A DNA stretch of 64,000 nt from an uncultured Clostridia bacterium (lineage in GTDB: Bacteria > Bacillota > Clostridia > TANB77 > CAG-508): NCBI GenBank assembly GCA_946529215.1, contig CAMMZC010000006.1, forward strand, positions 50,480-114,479. The letters run 5' to 3'. The position numbers and the translations under genes are program-made. Each line of letters starts with the position of its first letter. Positions within the stretch are counted from its first letter, which is position 1. The notes beneath the pieces were generated by a model, which worked only from the letters and a program-made list of their open reading frames with translations, made no database searches and was not told the DNA's origin. Positions 1-7,859 of the stretch are shown in pieces.

Positions 1-767
1 CCATTTTTTTCTGTACCTTCATCATATATTTCGATAAACTTTGTTCCTTCTGGAACATTGTCATATATATGAATATTTTTTGCATCTACATCACTATTAT
101 TTTTTACAGAAATTTTGTATGTAATGTAATCTTTAGCAACAACTGCTGTATGTATATTAGTATCTTCTTCTTTCTCATTATTTATAAATGATTTCTTTTT
201 TATTTCTAGTTCTGGCTTATTTATTTGTTCTGTAATTGCATTTACTGCAATTGGTGTCCACGAAACTAAAAACTCATCACTTATTTTTCTTTCTACTGTT
301 TCACCTGTTTGTGTATATGTTGTACCTGCTGAATTATCTGAGTCATCAGTAGATGTTGTGGTTCCTGTTCTTGTGTTTGTTCTAGTTGTTGTCTCATCTC
401 CATCATTTTCATCATTGTTATTATCTCTATTTGTAGCATTTTCAGTATTATTTACATTATCATTTTCTGGATTGTTATTGTCTACATTACCATTTTGTTG
501 ATTTTCACCATTATCTTCTGTAGTTACATCTGTACCATTTTTGTTTTCTGGGTTATTATTTTCATTATTTGAATTTGATTCAGTATTGTTACTGCTACCT
601 TCATCAACTGCAATATTTGATGATGATTCATTATTTGACGTAGCTTTTGTGTCATTATTTCCTCTAATATAAAGTACAGTACCTATTGCAACTAATGCAA
701 ATAATGCTACAGAAGTAATTCCTATAATTAAAGCTCTTTTACTTTTATAATTAATTTTTTCTTTCAA
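1..767 (-). CDS. DUF11-like surface protein, N-terminal part (cut by left edge)
   Basis: The reading frame is open from a TTG at 767 to the left edge (at least 255 residues). A GGGGGGAG ribosome binding site just upstream supports the TTG. The protein has a short basic N-terminus, one membrane segment at about residues 12-32, then a linker of about 120 residues very rich in Asn, Glu, Ser and Thr. After it comes the start of a beta-sandwich resembling DUF11 or isopeptide-forming domains, including a segment like YDNVPEGTKFIEIYDEG. It is likely displayed outside the membrane. It lies 18 bp after the sortase gene in the same direction, so a role as sortase substrate is plausible, but the C-terminus with any sorting signal is outside the window. 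Confidence 0.75.
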   Translation of the reverse strand, partial: MKEKINYKSKRALIIGITSVALFALVAIGTVLYIRGNNDTKATSNNESSSNIAVDEGSSNNTESNSNNENNNPENKNGTDVTTEDNGENQQNGNVDNNNPENDNVNNTENATNRDNNNDENDGDETTTRTNTRTGTTTSTDDSDNSAGTTYTQTGETVERKISDEFLVSWTPIAVNAITEQINKPELEIKKKSFINNEKEEDTNIHTAVVAKDYITYKISVKNNSDVDAKNIHIYDNVPEGTKFIEIYDEGTEKN

Positions 768-785
768 TGCTCTCCCCCCTATTTT

Positions 786-1364
786 TTATTTTTTATTATC
801 TTCCCTTGCTTTTACTATAAGTCTTTCTTTGTGACCTTTAGTACATGTAAGTAAAGTAACTTCTCTAGTCCCTTCCTTAACACTTTCTACACATGATACA
901 TCATTAGGATCTATAGAATATTTATCAAACACCTTGTATTCTATAGTGTTATTTTTTAAATCTGTTAATTTAATGATGTCATTTTTTTCTAATTTTTTCG
1001 TTTTGCCAAACATTGTTCCACTAAAATTATTATGTCCAGCAATTGTAATATTCCCTATCTCGTTAATTCCTGGTCCCCAAAATTTTGTAACAGAAACTAA
1101 CATAGACTCTTCTGTAGTTTTGCTTAAAATAGGATATTTTATATTTATTTTAGGAATTTCTATTATTCCTATAACATCATATCCTTTATATGTATATTTT
1201 TTTTCTTTTTTTGTTTCTTTTTTATCGTTTTCTATATTTGTAACTACTTCAGATAATTGTTCTTCGTTTTTTATTTCTGTATGATATTTATTAAAAATCA
1301 TTGTTCCTACTATTATTGCAGCCAATATTAGAATTATTAATAAAAAATTGTATATTTTTTTCAT
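786..1364 (-). CDS. Sortase (class D-like transpeptidase)
   Basis: Membrane-anchored cysteine transpeptidase that would join surface proteins to the cell wall or to each other. The 192-residue product has one N-terminal membrane helix (about 7-25), a charged linker, and a sortase beta-barrel. The catalytic triad is visible: His111 in IAGHNN, Cys174 in TLLTC and Arg181 shortly after. The TLxTC box and compact size resemble class D or E enzymes rather than class A. It sits between two single-pass surface proteins (genes at 1379-2389 and 1-767) with gaps of 14 and 18 bp, which suggests one operon and local substrates. Exact class is inference. Confidence 0.9.
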   Translation of the reverse strand: MKKIYNFLLIILILAAIIVGTMIFNKYHTEIKNEEQLSEVVTNIENDKKETKKEKKYTYKGYDVIGIIEIPKINIKYPILSKTTEESMLVSVTKFWGPGINEIGNITIAGHNNFSGTMFGKTKKLEKNDIIKLTDLKNNTIEYKVFDKYSIDPNDVSCVESVKEGTREVTLLTCTKGHKERLIVKAREDNKK

Positions 1365-1378
1365 AATATTTTTATCCT

Positions 1379-2389
1379 TTATTTACTTGATTCAGATTTT
1401 CTTTTTAAATAAAGTACAATTGCTATTAAAACTACAATTATTCCGAAAGCAATTAATAATATTTTGCTATCATAAGTTTTTGGAGTTTTTACTACTTCTA
1501 TTGGAGTATATTTTTCTTTTTTCTCATCATCTTCTTGGTAACATAGTAAGAATTTAGCATCTTTTGTTGTCTCTCCATCTTTAACAGCTTTTAACCAAAT
1601 TATATATCTGTCTCCTGTTATTGTATCATTTGGTTCGACAATATACCCATCTTCTGTTTTTATCCACTTTGAGTCTTTATCTTGTGGATATAATTTGTTA
1701 TACAAATCCAAAAATTCTTTTTGTTTTTCGAATTTTTCATATTTGCTTGATATTCCTTCTTGTAGCTTACTCGCCAAATCATATAATTTAGCATTATCTC
1801 CAGTTGTTTCTCCTTTAGGAATTTTTACCATTTGGTAATAATATTCTGTATTTTCTTCTTTCAAAATAACATATTGACTAAGTACTACAGTATGTTTTAC
1901 ATTGTCATCATCAGTCCAGACATTTGTAATAGAACTATTTTTTTCTTCACCTTTTATTCTTTTAGTTGTATTGTTTACATATTGTATTTCGCTATCTGTC
2001 ATAATGTTTTTAGTTAAATCAATTTTTTCTGCTTCTATTTTATAATCTCCATTTGAGTCTTTTATCCAAATATATGCTTGTTTTTCGTTTTCTTTAAAAT
2101 ATGTGTCATATATTTTCTCGTTAATATATGCTGTATTTAATCTTTCGTCTTGAATCTTATCTTCTACTGAGCTAATAAAAATCAAATCTTCTTTTACTGT
2201 ATCTTTGTCTGTAGAAAAAGCAAAATTAAATTGACTATTACATATATTTTTGTAATAGATGATAAAATCTTTCTCTGCCTTTTGTATTATAATTTTATTT
2301 TCTTCTGTTGCAGCCTTAACTGGCAATTGAATTAATACTATCGACATAATAAAAACAATAGTTATTATGTTAAACAATATTTTTTTCAT
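1379..2389 (-). CDS. Exported single-pass membrane protein with possible sorting tail
   Basis: I do not recognise the family. The 336-residue product has a clear signal peptide (KKILF, then a hydrophobic core, then PVKA-A at about residue 26). The extracellular region of about 270 residues is rich in Lys, Asp, Glu and Tyr. The C-terminus has the layout of a cell-wall sorting signal: TPKTYDSK, a hydrophobic stretch of about 20 residues, then KRKSESSK. TPKTY would be a non-standard sorting motif. The gene is first in transcription order ahead of the sortase, with 14 bp between them, so co-expression and possible processing by that sortase are inferred. A good GGAGG site precedes the ATG. Confidence 0.75.
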   Translation of the reverse strand: MKKILFNIITIVFIMSIVLIQLPVKAATEENKIIIQKAEKDFIIYYKNICNSQFNFAFSTDKDTVKEDLIFISSVEDKIQDERLNTAYINEKIYDTYFKENEKQAYIWIKDSNGDYKIEAEKIDLTKNIMTDSEIQYVNNTTKRIKGEEKNSSITNVWTDDDNVKHTVVLSQYVILKEENTEYYYQMVKIPKGETTGDNAKLYDLASKLQEGISSKYEKFEKQKEFLDLYNKLYPQDKDSKWIKTEDGYIVEPNDTITGDRYIIWLKAVKDGETTKDAKFLLCYQEDDEKKEKYTPIEVVKTPKTYDSKILLIAFGIIVVLIAIVLYLKRKSESSK

Positions 2390-2518
2390 AGTTCCCTCCT
2401 TTTTATAAAAAAATTCTATTAAATTTTTAATTTTTTCATCTACATTATATCAAATTTTCCATAATTTGTAAAGAGTTTTGCACAATTTTTCCTACAGATT
2501 GTCCACATTTAAACATTT

Positions 2519-3265
2519 TTATTTATTTTTTGCAACCTGTATATAATAACAGAATTCTTCTATTAAAAATGTAGGCATTATTTTAGCAAAAAATTTAGTG
2601 CATTTTATCCCAAAACCTGGAATTATCATAAACTTATTTTTAAGCATTTTATCAATAGCATATTTTGCAACATACTCGCTCGATAATCCTTTGGCTTTAA
2701 ATTTAACATTTGCTACATTATTAAAATTTGTGTTTACAGGTCCTGGACATAATAAACTTAACTTAACATTTGATTTTTTCTTTTTTAATTCTTTATCTAT
2801 TGCTCTTGTTAAAGAAACTACATAATTTTTTGAGGCATAATATGTAGCCATTAGTGGTCCTGGCATAAACCCTGCAATAGATGCAACATTCATAATATAT
2901 CCTTTATTCTTTTCTACCATATCTTTCAAGTATAATTTAGTTAAAATATGAAGTGCTGTAATGTTTGTCTCTATCATAGAAATTTCTTTATCTAAATTTG
3001 TATTTATAAAATTTCCAAATTCACCAAATCCCGCATTGTTAATTAGAATATCAACATCTTTTATTTGCTCATATAATTTGTAGCAATTCTCACTTTTACT
3101 TAAATCCATTGCAATAATTTCTACATTTGTTGTTAGTTCTTCTTTCAACTCCTCAAGTGCTTTTTCATTTCTTGCCACAATTACTAAATCATATCCCAAT
3201 CTAGATAAATATCTTGCCATATCTCTTCCTATTCCAGAAGATGCTCCTGTGATTAAAGCTTTCAT
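2519..3265 (-). CDS. Short-chain dehydrogenase/reductase (SDR)
   Basis: NAD(P)-dependent oxidoreductase of the classical SDR type, 248 residues. Visible motifs are the cofactor-binding GASSGIG at residues 7-13, NNAG near 76-79, a catalytic Ser near 129, and YxxxK at Tyr142-Lys146. The acidic residue that favours NAD is absent; an Arg (AR at 31-32) follows the second strand, which leans to NADP. The substrate cannot be read from the sequence; the closest general type is the DltE/YqjQ-like cytosolic reductases. GAGGAGG lies 4-5 nt before the ATG. It is separated from the upstream division genes by a terminator, so it is likely its own transcription unit. Confidence 0.88.
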   Translation of the reverse strand: MKALITGASSGIGRDMARYLSRLGYDLVIVARNEKALEELKEELTTNVEIIAMDLSKSENCYKLYEQIKDVDILINNAGFGEFGNFINTNLDKEISMIETNITALHILTKLYLKDMVEKNKGYIMNVASIAGFMPGPLMATYYASKNYVVSLTRAIDKELKKKKSNVKLSLLCPGPVNTNFNNVANVKFKAKGLSSEYVAKYAIDKMLKNKFMIIPGFGIKCTKFFAKIMPTFLIEEFCYYIQVAKNK

Positions 3266-3370
3266 AATTTCCTCCTCTTCAAATCAGATTATATCATTTT
3301 AAAATCATTATTTCAATAGTATTTGTTTAAGAACAATTTACAACAGATTAAGTAATATGTCTGCCCCATT

Positions 3371-3403
3371 AAAAAATAGACCCTATCTTTTTAGATAAGA
3401 TCC
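3371..3403 (-). terminator. Rho-independent terminator after the mra cluster
   Basis: On the minus strand an 11-bp stem with three G-U pairs (arms 3393-3403 and 3378-3388, loop of 4) is followed by a U-rich run. It lies about 40 bp past the ftsL-like stop codon and ends the mraZ-rsmH-ftsL transcript before the SDR gene. Confidence 0.75.
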
Positions 3404-3443
3404 ATTTTTTTGAGGTAAAAATATTGTATTTTAAATGAACGTG

Positions 3444-4004
3444 CTATTTAAATAATTTTGCAAATAAGTCTTTAAGCCAATTTGTGGTATTTTCTGTTTC
3501 AATTTCAGGTGTTGCAGATTCTGTATAATCTTTTCTTGGTAATGTAATATATACTTTTTGATCATTTTCCAGTTTTTGCATTCCTAATTGTTTTTTTGCT
3601 GATTTTTCTAAACTTTTTAAATTTAAACTGCTTTCTATATTTATTTCTGTTTGACCATTTGTTTTCTCTAGTGCTGATAATTCTTGTTTTCTATTTTGAA
3701 TTTGATTAAACTTTTCTGTAATAAGTGAGTTTCTATAACTTATAGTAAGCAATATTAAAAACATACTAATAATTATTGCTATATTTTGGTAATGTATCTT
3801 TTTTTCCTTCTTTAATTGTTCCATTCTTTGCTTCTCTTCAGCTTTTATTTTTTTAATATTTTTATTATTTTGTTTAGTTTTTTTCTTATTTGTCTGTTTT
3901 CTTTTTGGATTTCTATATGGATTGTTTTTTGGATTTTTTTTCGGATTATATTCTGGCTGTATTTTTCTAGGGCTTGTTCCATATTGATACATACTGCCTG
4001 CCAT
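3444..4004 (-). CDS. FtsL/DivIC-like septum protein
   Basis: Bitopic protein of 186 residues. It has a very basic, Asn/Lys/Pro-rich cytoplasmic tail of about 85 residues, one membrane helix (about 92-108), then a predicted coiled-coil (about 112-150) and an acidic C-terminal tail. The topology and the position directly after rsmH match FtsL, which bridges FtsQ and DivIC/FtsB in the divisome. FtsL is poorly conserved in sequence, so the call rests on context and topology. The cytoplasmic tail is longer than usual. The gene begins about 33 bp after rsmH ends, with a GAGGTGAG site before the ATG. Confidence 0.7.
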   Translation of the reverse strand: MAGSMYQYGTSPRKIQPEYNPKKNPKNNPYRNPKRKQTNKKKTKQNNKNIKKIKAEEKQRMEQLKKEKKIHYQNIAIIISMFLILLTISYRNSLITEKFNQIQNRKQELSALEKTNGQTEINIESSLNLKSLEKSAKKQLGMQKLENDQKVYITLPRKDYTESATPEIETENTTNWLKDLFAKLFK

Positions 4005-4037
4005 AAGTTCTCACCTCACTTTCTTTCCTCTGTTATT

Positions 4038-4967
4038 CTATATTTTTTCAAAAATTCTGAGTTTTGCACTTTTTGATCTTGTGTTTTCTTTTTGCTCTTC
4101 CTCACTTGCAATTATCGGCTTTTTATTAATGACTTTACCTAACTCTTTTGCACCACATACACAATACGGTAAATCTTTTGGGCATGTACAAATTCCTTTT
4201 GCTTTGTTAAATGAGTTTTTTACTGCTCTATCTTCTAACGAATGAAATGTAATAACACATAATCTTCCTCCAGGTGCTAAAACATCTATACAATCTGATA
4301 TTGTTTTTTCTAAAGGCTTTATTTCATTATTAACTTCAATTCTAATCGCTTGAAAAGTTTTCTTAGCTGGATGCCCTCCATTTTGCTTTGATTTTGGTAT
4401 TGAATTTTCTATTATCTCTACTAATTCTTTTGTGGTCTCTATTTCTTTATTTTTTCTATATTTACAAATATTTTTTGCAATAATTCTCGAAAATTTCTCT
4501 TCTCCATATTCATAAATAATATTTGCCAAATTCTCTTCTTTATAAGTATTTATAACAGTTTTAGCTGTAAGAGTCTGAGTTTTGTCCATTCTCATATCTA
4601 GCACATTTTCTCCCAAATAGCTAAAACCTCTATTTCTTTCATCTAATTGATATGATGAAACTCCCAAATCTAAGAGTATTCCATCAACTTTTTCTATTCC
4701 TATTTCTTCTAATATTTCTTTAATATCATCATGGTTTCCATATATATATTTTACATTTTTATATTCTGCTAAATTTTGTTTTGCAGCTTGCAAAGCATCT
4801 TTGTCTCTATCTATTCCTATTAAAAGTCCTTTATCTGACAAATTTTGCAAAATCACTTTACTATGTCCTGCTCCTCCAAGTGTTCCATCTACATAGATAC
4901 CATTTCTTTTAATATTTAAACCTTCTATGCATTCTTTTAATAATACTGGTTTGTGCTTAAATTCCAA
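4038..4967 (-). CDS. rsmH: 16S rRNA m4C1402 methyltransferase RsmH
   Basis: SAM-dependent N4-methylation of cytidine 1402 in 16S rRNA. The SAM-binding segment GGAGHS, the central LLDLGVSSYQLD and the late TFHSLEDR motif are all present. An upstream TTG at 4997 would give 319 residues, but I prefer the TTG at 4967: it has GAGGTGG at ideal spacing, and the resulting N-terminus (EFKHKPVLL) matches the usual family start, giving 309 residues. The upstream TTG has no ribosome binding site. It is second in the mraZ-rsmH-ftsL order, but an unusually long gap of about 550 bp separates it from mraZ. Confidence 0.95.
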   Translation of the reverse strand: MEFKHKPVLLKECIEGLNIKRNGIYVDGTLGGAGHSKVILQNLSDKGLLIGIDRDKDALQAAKQNLAEYKNVKYIYGNHDDIKEILEEIGIEKVDGILLDLGVSSYQLDERNRGFSYLGENVLDMRMDKTQTLTAKTVINTYKEENLANIIYEYGEEKFSRIIAKNICKYRKNKEIETTKELVEIIENSIPKSKQNGGHPAKKTFQAIRIEVNNEIKPLEKTISDCIDVLAPGGRLCVITFHSLEDRAVKNSFNKAKGICTCPKDLPYCVCGAKELGKVINKKPIIASEEEQKENTRSKSAKLRIFEKI

Positions 4968-5040
4968 TTTTTCCACCTCGTTTTGTATATATTTCAAAAC
5001 TATTTTAATAATTATTATAGCTTATTAATATATTAAATTC

Positions 5041-5071
5041 AAGCAACTGATTTTTATTATACCAGTTGCTT
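5041..5071. other. Inverted repeat in the mraZ-rsmH spacer
   Basis: A perfect 9-bp inverted repeat (AAGCAACTG at 5041-5049 and its complement at 5063-5071, 13-base loop) lies in the 4968-5518 spacer between mraZ and rsmH. There is no good U-run on either strand, so it is not an obvious terminator. It could act as an attenuator or mRNA processing site. I saw no supported gene in the rest of this AT-rich spacer. Confidence 0.4.
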
Positions 5072-5518
5072 GATATGTAAGTAATTATTCTTTGGTATAA
5101 ATTGGATACAAATTATCTTTAGTAAGTTTTCTTTAGATTTAAAGCTTTATTCATTTTTCCTTTTTTCTTATGTAAATAATTATTAATCATTTGTTATATT
5201 TTTTTCTTTTGCAATATTTTATATCATCATATTTCATCTTGTGTTTTTATTTGAAATCTTATGTATTTTTTGTACTTTCACTTTCCTTGGTATATTTAGT
5301 TACTTTAATAACTTTGCATTTGTACATTATAGTTTATTATTTATTTTTCTTACGTACTTTTTTGTTCCCTTAATAACTTTGCTTAAGTCTTCTACGTTCC
5401 CTTTTATTTTCATTTGTTTCTTTGTATTTTCTTTAGAAATTTATATAAACCTTTTTAAAGGATTATATACATAATAGTTGTTTTTCTATTAATTTAGTTG
5501 CCTAAAGTTATATCTTCT

Positions 5519-5944
5519 TTATATACCTAGCATTGTCATATTTTCTGCAATTTCGTCTGCTGAAATTTCTTCATCTTTTGAAATCCAAACATCTTTATTC
5601 CATATTTCAAGTCTTGTTCCAACTCCAATTATTACTGCTTCTTTTTCTAAATTTGCTGCTATTCTTAAATTGCTTGGTATTAAAAATCTTCCTTGTTTGT
5701 CAATTTCGCATTCTGTTGCTCCTGCTAAGAAAAATCTTACAAAATTTCTTGCATTCTTATCTGATAATGGTAGTGATTTTAACTTAGTTTCAAAATTCTT
5801 CCACTCTTCCTGTGAAAATGCAAATAGACATCCATCAAGTCCTTTTGTAACTATAAATGCCTCACCCATATCTCTGCGAAGTTTTGATGGCATTGAAAGC
5901 CTTCCTTTTGCGTCTATTGTATGTTCATATTCACCTATTAGCAT
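5519..5944 (-). CDS. mraZ: Transcriptional regulator MraZ
   Basis: DNA-binding regulator of the division and cell-wall cluster, 141 residues, the family's usual length. It has the two tandem AbrB-like half-domains, with signature segments [13 protein letters not shown] near the N-terminus and [13 protein letters not shown] in the second half. The protein forms rings that bind repeated boxes upstream of its own gene. Such boxes are visible here (see 5957-5994), so autoregulation is expected. GGTGAAATTCTT gives a good ribosome binding site for the ATG. Confidence 0.96.
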   Translation of the reverse strand: MLIGEYEHTIDAKGRLSMPSKLRRDMGEAFIVTKGLDGCLFAFSQEEWKNFETKLKSLPLSDKNARNFVRFFLAGATECEIDKQGRFLIPSNLRIAANLEKEAVIIGVGTRLEIWNKDVWISKDEEISADEIAENMTMLGI

Positions 5945-5956
5945 AAGAATTTCACC

Positions 5957-5994
5957 TCACTTTTTATACCACTTCAAACCACTTTTTACCACTT
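5957..5994 (-). promoter_or_regulatory. MraZ-box operator
   Basis: On the minus strand the box AAGTGGT occurs three times with exactly 10-bp spacing (5968-5974, 5978-5984, 5988-5994). A degenerate fourth copy, AAAGTGAGG, lies nearest the mraZ start at about 5954-5962, and an extra AAAGTGTT at 6009-6016 overlaps the -10 region. This matches the AAAGTGK-type repeated sites recognised by MraZ in Firmicutes and Mollicutes. The site lies between promoter and start codon, consistent with autoregulation. Confidence 0.85.
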
Positions 5995-6003
5995 CAATTA
6001 AAT

Positions 6004-6030
6004 TTTATAACACTTTTATATATTTTGCAA
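6004..6030 (-). promoter_or_regulatory. Probable sigma-A promoter of mraZ
   Basis: TTGCAA (6025-6030) and TATAAA (6004-6009) on the minus strand are separated by 15 bp, which is short but usable in this AT-rich context. The -10 lies directly upstream of the MraZ boxes. Confidence 0.45.
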
Positions 6031-6060
6031 TAGTTTTTTGAAATTTTTTCAAAAAATTTC

Positions 6061-6103
6061 AAAAAAAATAAGCCTAGCATATTTTTATTAATATACTAAG
6101 CTT
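6061..6103 (-). terminator. Rho-independent terminator
   Basis: A 12-bp stem with two G-U pairs (6092-6103 and 6070-6081, AT-rich loop) followed by eight U on the minus strand. It lies 14 bp past the stop of the gene at 6117-7055 and insulates it from the mraZ promoter. Confidence 0.85.
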
Positions 6104-6116
6104 TTTTAATTTAATT

Positions 6117-7055
6117 TTACCCTAATACCTTTAATTCAGGCACATAAACCTTATATTTCTTAGTCTCAGGATCTAATTTAAATTCTGTTAAAGATTTATC
6201 TAAAGAAGTATTTATTTGTTTTAAATCTGTTGTGTAATAAAGATTTATATTTTTTAATTCTATTTTATTCATAACTATTTCTTTAAATGTTTCTGCCATA
6301 TGTTTATCATCTTCACATACTAAAATAAGCTGTGGTAATCCTTCAAATCCTGAATCCATTGGTACAAAATTATCATAGAAATCTTTATAAAATTTCATCT
6401 TTTCTACAAATTTTGTTTGCCAATTATCTTCTCTTCTTATAACTTCAAAAAGAAATTCTATTGACTTTTTGTTCTTTGTTAGTTTTACAGCTCCACCACT
6501 TGCTTTAAAAACTTTTCCCATCATTTTTGCTTTTAAAGTAGGTTTTACTATATATGAATCAAATACTTTTACTTTTTGTAAATATGCAATAATGACTTGA
6601 TTTCCTGCTAATCTTTTTTTTATCATAGATACTGGTTTTGTGTTATCAGATTGTTGCCATTTACATTCTATTTCTCTTGTTCCAAGTAAATATTTACCCA
6701 TTTTTTCTAAACAATAAATTCTATAAGTTCCTTTGCCTTCATCTGAATTAAAGAAATATCTTGTTAAAACTTTTGATTTAACAAGTGATTCTAATTTGTT
6801 GTTTAATTTATCTTGTGAACCTACATCATATCCTTTAAACTCAAGCATTTGCATTAATTGACGTGATGTAATAAATTCAAATTCATTTACCAATTCTAAA
6901 ATTGCAAAATGAATATCTGTAATATGTCCTATATTAATTTTGTGTACTATTTGGTTCATAGAAACATATCCATCTTGACCATCAAATATTTTTATTTCAC
7001 CTTTTCTAATTGCAAAAGGTGATACTTCTGCTTTAATTTGGCTATCTTCTACCAT
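6117..7055 (-). CDS. Winged-helix/nuclease-like protein (replication-relaxation-like)
   Basis: Unrecognised with certainty. The 312-residue soluble protein has an N-terminal region (about 40-130) that reads as a winged helix: helices around residues 44-57, 63-73 and 82-95, then a beta hairpin. The C-terminal part (about 145-300) has alternating strands and helices, including a segment like IEFLFEVIRREDNWQTKFVEKMKFY split around residue 200, reminiscent of a restriction-like fold. That combination resembles the replication-relaxation (MobC-like) family found on plasmids and conjugative elements, but no plasmid genes are nearby. It is flanked by its own terminator and is divergent from spoVAC. 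Confidence 0.5.
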   Translation of the reverse strand: MVEDSQIKAEVSPFAIRKGEIKIFDGQDGYVSMNQIVHKINIGHITDIHFAILELVNEFEFITSRQLMQMLEFKGYDVGSQDKLNNKLESLVKSKVLTRYFFNSDEGKGTYRIYCLEKMGKYLLGTREIECKWQQSDNTKPVSMIKKRLAGNQVIIAYLQKVKVFDSYIVKPTLKAKMMGKVFKASGGAVKLTKNKKSIEFLFEVIRREDNWQTKFVEKMKFYKDFYDNFVPMDSGFEGLPQLILVCEDDKHMAETFKEIVMNKIELKNINLYYTTDLKQINTSLDKSLTEFKLDPETKKYKVYVPELKVLG

Positions 7056-7157
7056 ATTTTTCTCCTTCTATCCATTTGAACTACACATCTATTATATATC
7101 AAATTTTAAACTTTTTCAATATTTCATGTATATTTTTCCCTTTTTTGAAAAAACTAA

Positions 7158-7232
7158 TTAATATATCAATTTTGAAATTAATGCGCCGGAGCAATGCGAC
7201 TTAAGACATTAATTAAAAAATTTATATATTAA
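7158..7232. repeat. Foldback element upstream of spoVAC
   Basis: Imperfect inverted repeat with 26-nt arms (about 23 matches), 7158-7183 and 7207-7232, around a 23-nt GC-richer centre. It lies in the divergent spacer between the gene at 6117-7055 and spoVAC, so it cannot terminate either gene. The centre (GGAGCAATGCGAC) loosely recalls the core of the larger repeat family described at 35706, 53483, 55121 and 58903. Confidence 0.6.
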
Positions 7233-7269
7233 TTATTTAAGAAAATAATTTTTGAAAGGAAAAACTAAT

Positions 7270-7734
7270 ATGGAAAACCCATTAAACACGCAGAAAGAAT
7301 ATCAAGAATATGTAAATCAAAAATCACCTAACTCCCCTACTTTAAAAAATTGTTTTAACGCTTTTTGGGTTGGAGGTTTAATTTGCTCAATTGGACAAAT
7401 TATAATGGATTTTTGTTTATATAAAGGAATTGATAAAGAAATTTCAGGTACAATAGTATCTATTGTTTTAATTGCTATAAGTGCATTTTTAACAGGTTTA
7501 AATATCTTTAATAAAATAGGAAAATTTGCAGGTGCAGGTTCTTTAGTTCCAATTACTGGATTTGCAAATTCAATTGTTGCTCCATCCATGGAATACAAAT
7601 CTGAAGGATATGTTATGGGAGTAGGTAGTAAAATGTTTACAGTTGCAGGTCCTGTTTTGGTTTATGGTATTTCTACTGCTATAATCGTAGGAATTGCTTA
7701 TTTACTTTTTAATAGTCCTGCAACTTTAGTTTAG
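7270..7734 (+). CDS. spoVAC: Stage V sporulation protein AC
   Basis: Membrane component of the SpoVA channel that moves dipicolinic acid into the forespore and out at germination; SpoVAC is regarded as mechanosensitive. The 154-residue product has a polar N-terminus and about four hydrophobic segments. The family segments FWVGGLICSIGQ and the glycine-rich AGAGSLVPITGFANSIVAPS are visible. I place the start at the ATG at 7270, about 10 nt after AAAGGA, not the earlier in-frame TTG. First gene of spoVAC-spoVAD-spoVAE; spoVAA, spoVAB and spoVAF are not adjacent. Expression in the forespore under sigma-G is expected from the family, but I could not identify a convincing sigma-G promoter. Confidence 0.95.
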   Translation: MENPLNTQKEYQEYVNQKSPNSPTLKNCFNAFWVGGLICSIGQIIMDFCLYKGIDKEISGTIVSIVLIAISAFLTGLNIFNKIGKFAGAGSLVPITGFANSIVAPSMEYKSEGYVMGVGSKMFTVAGPVLVYGISTAIIVGIAYLLFNSPATLV

Positions 7735-7859
7735 TAGATATTGCTATTAAATTAATATTCTTTATAATTTCAAAATTATACAATTTATTTTAATAATATG
7801 CTGATTATGTGATTAAAAAAGACTTTCACACAATTGTATACAAAGAAAGGATACGTAAA

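Noticed and set aside
5191..5474. Plus-strand hydrophobic ORFs in the mraZ-rsmH spacer
   Set aside because: They are poly-Phe/Leu readings of AT-rich DNA, with overlapping frames and no ribosome binding site.
6117..7055. Evidence for an integrated plasmid or conjugative element
   Set aside because: Only a weak family resemblance of one gene; no relaxase, integrase, attachment repeats or partition genes nearby.
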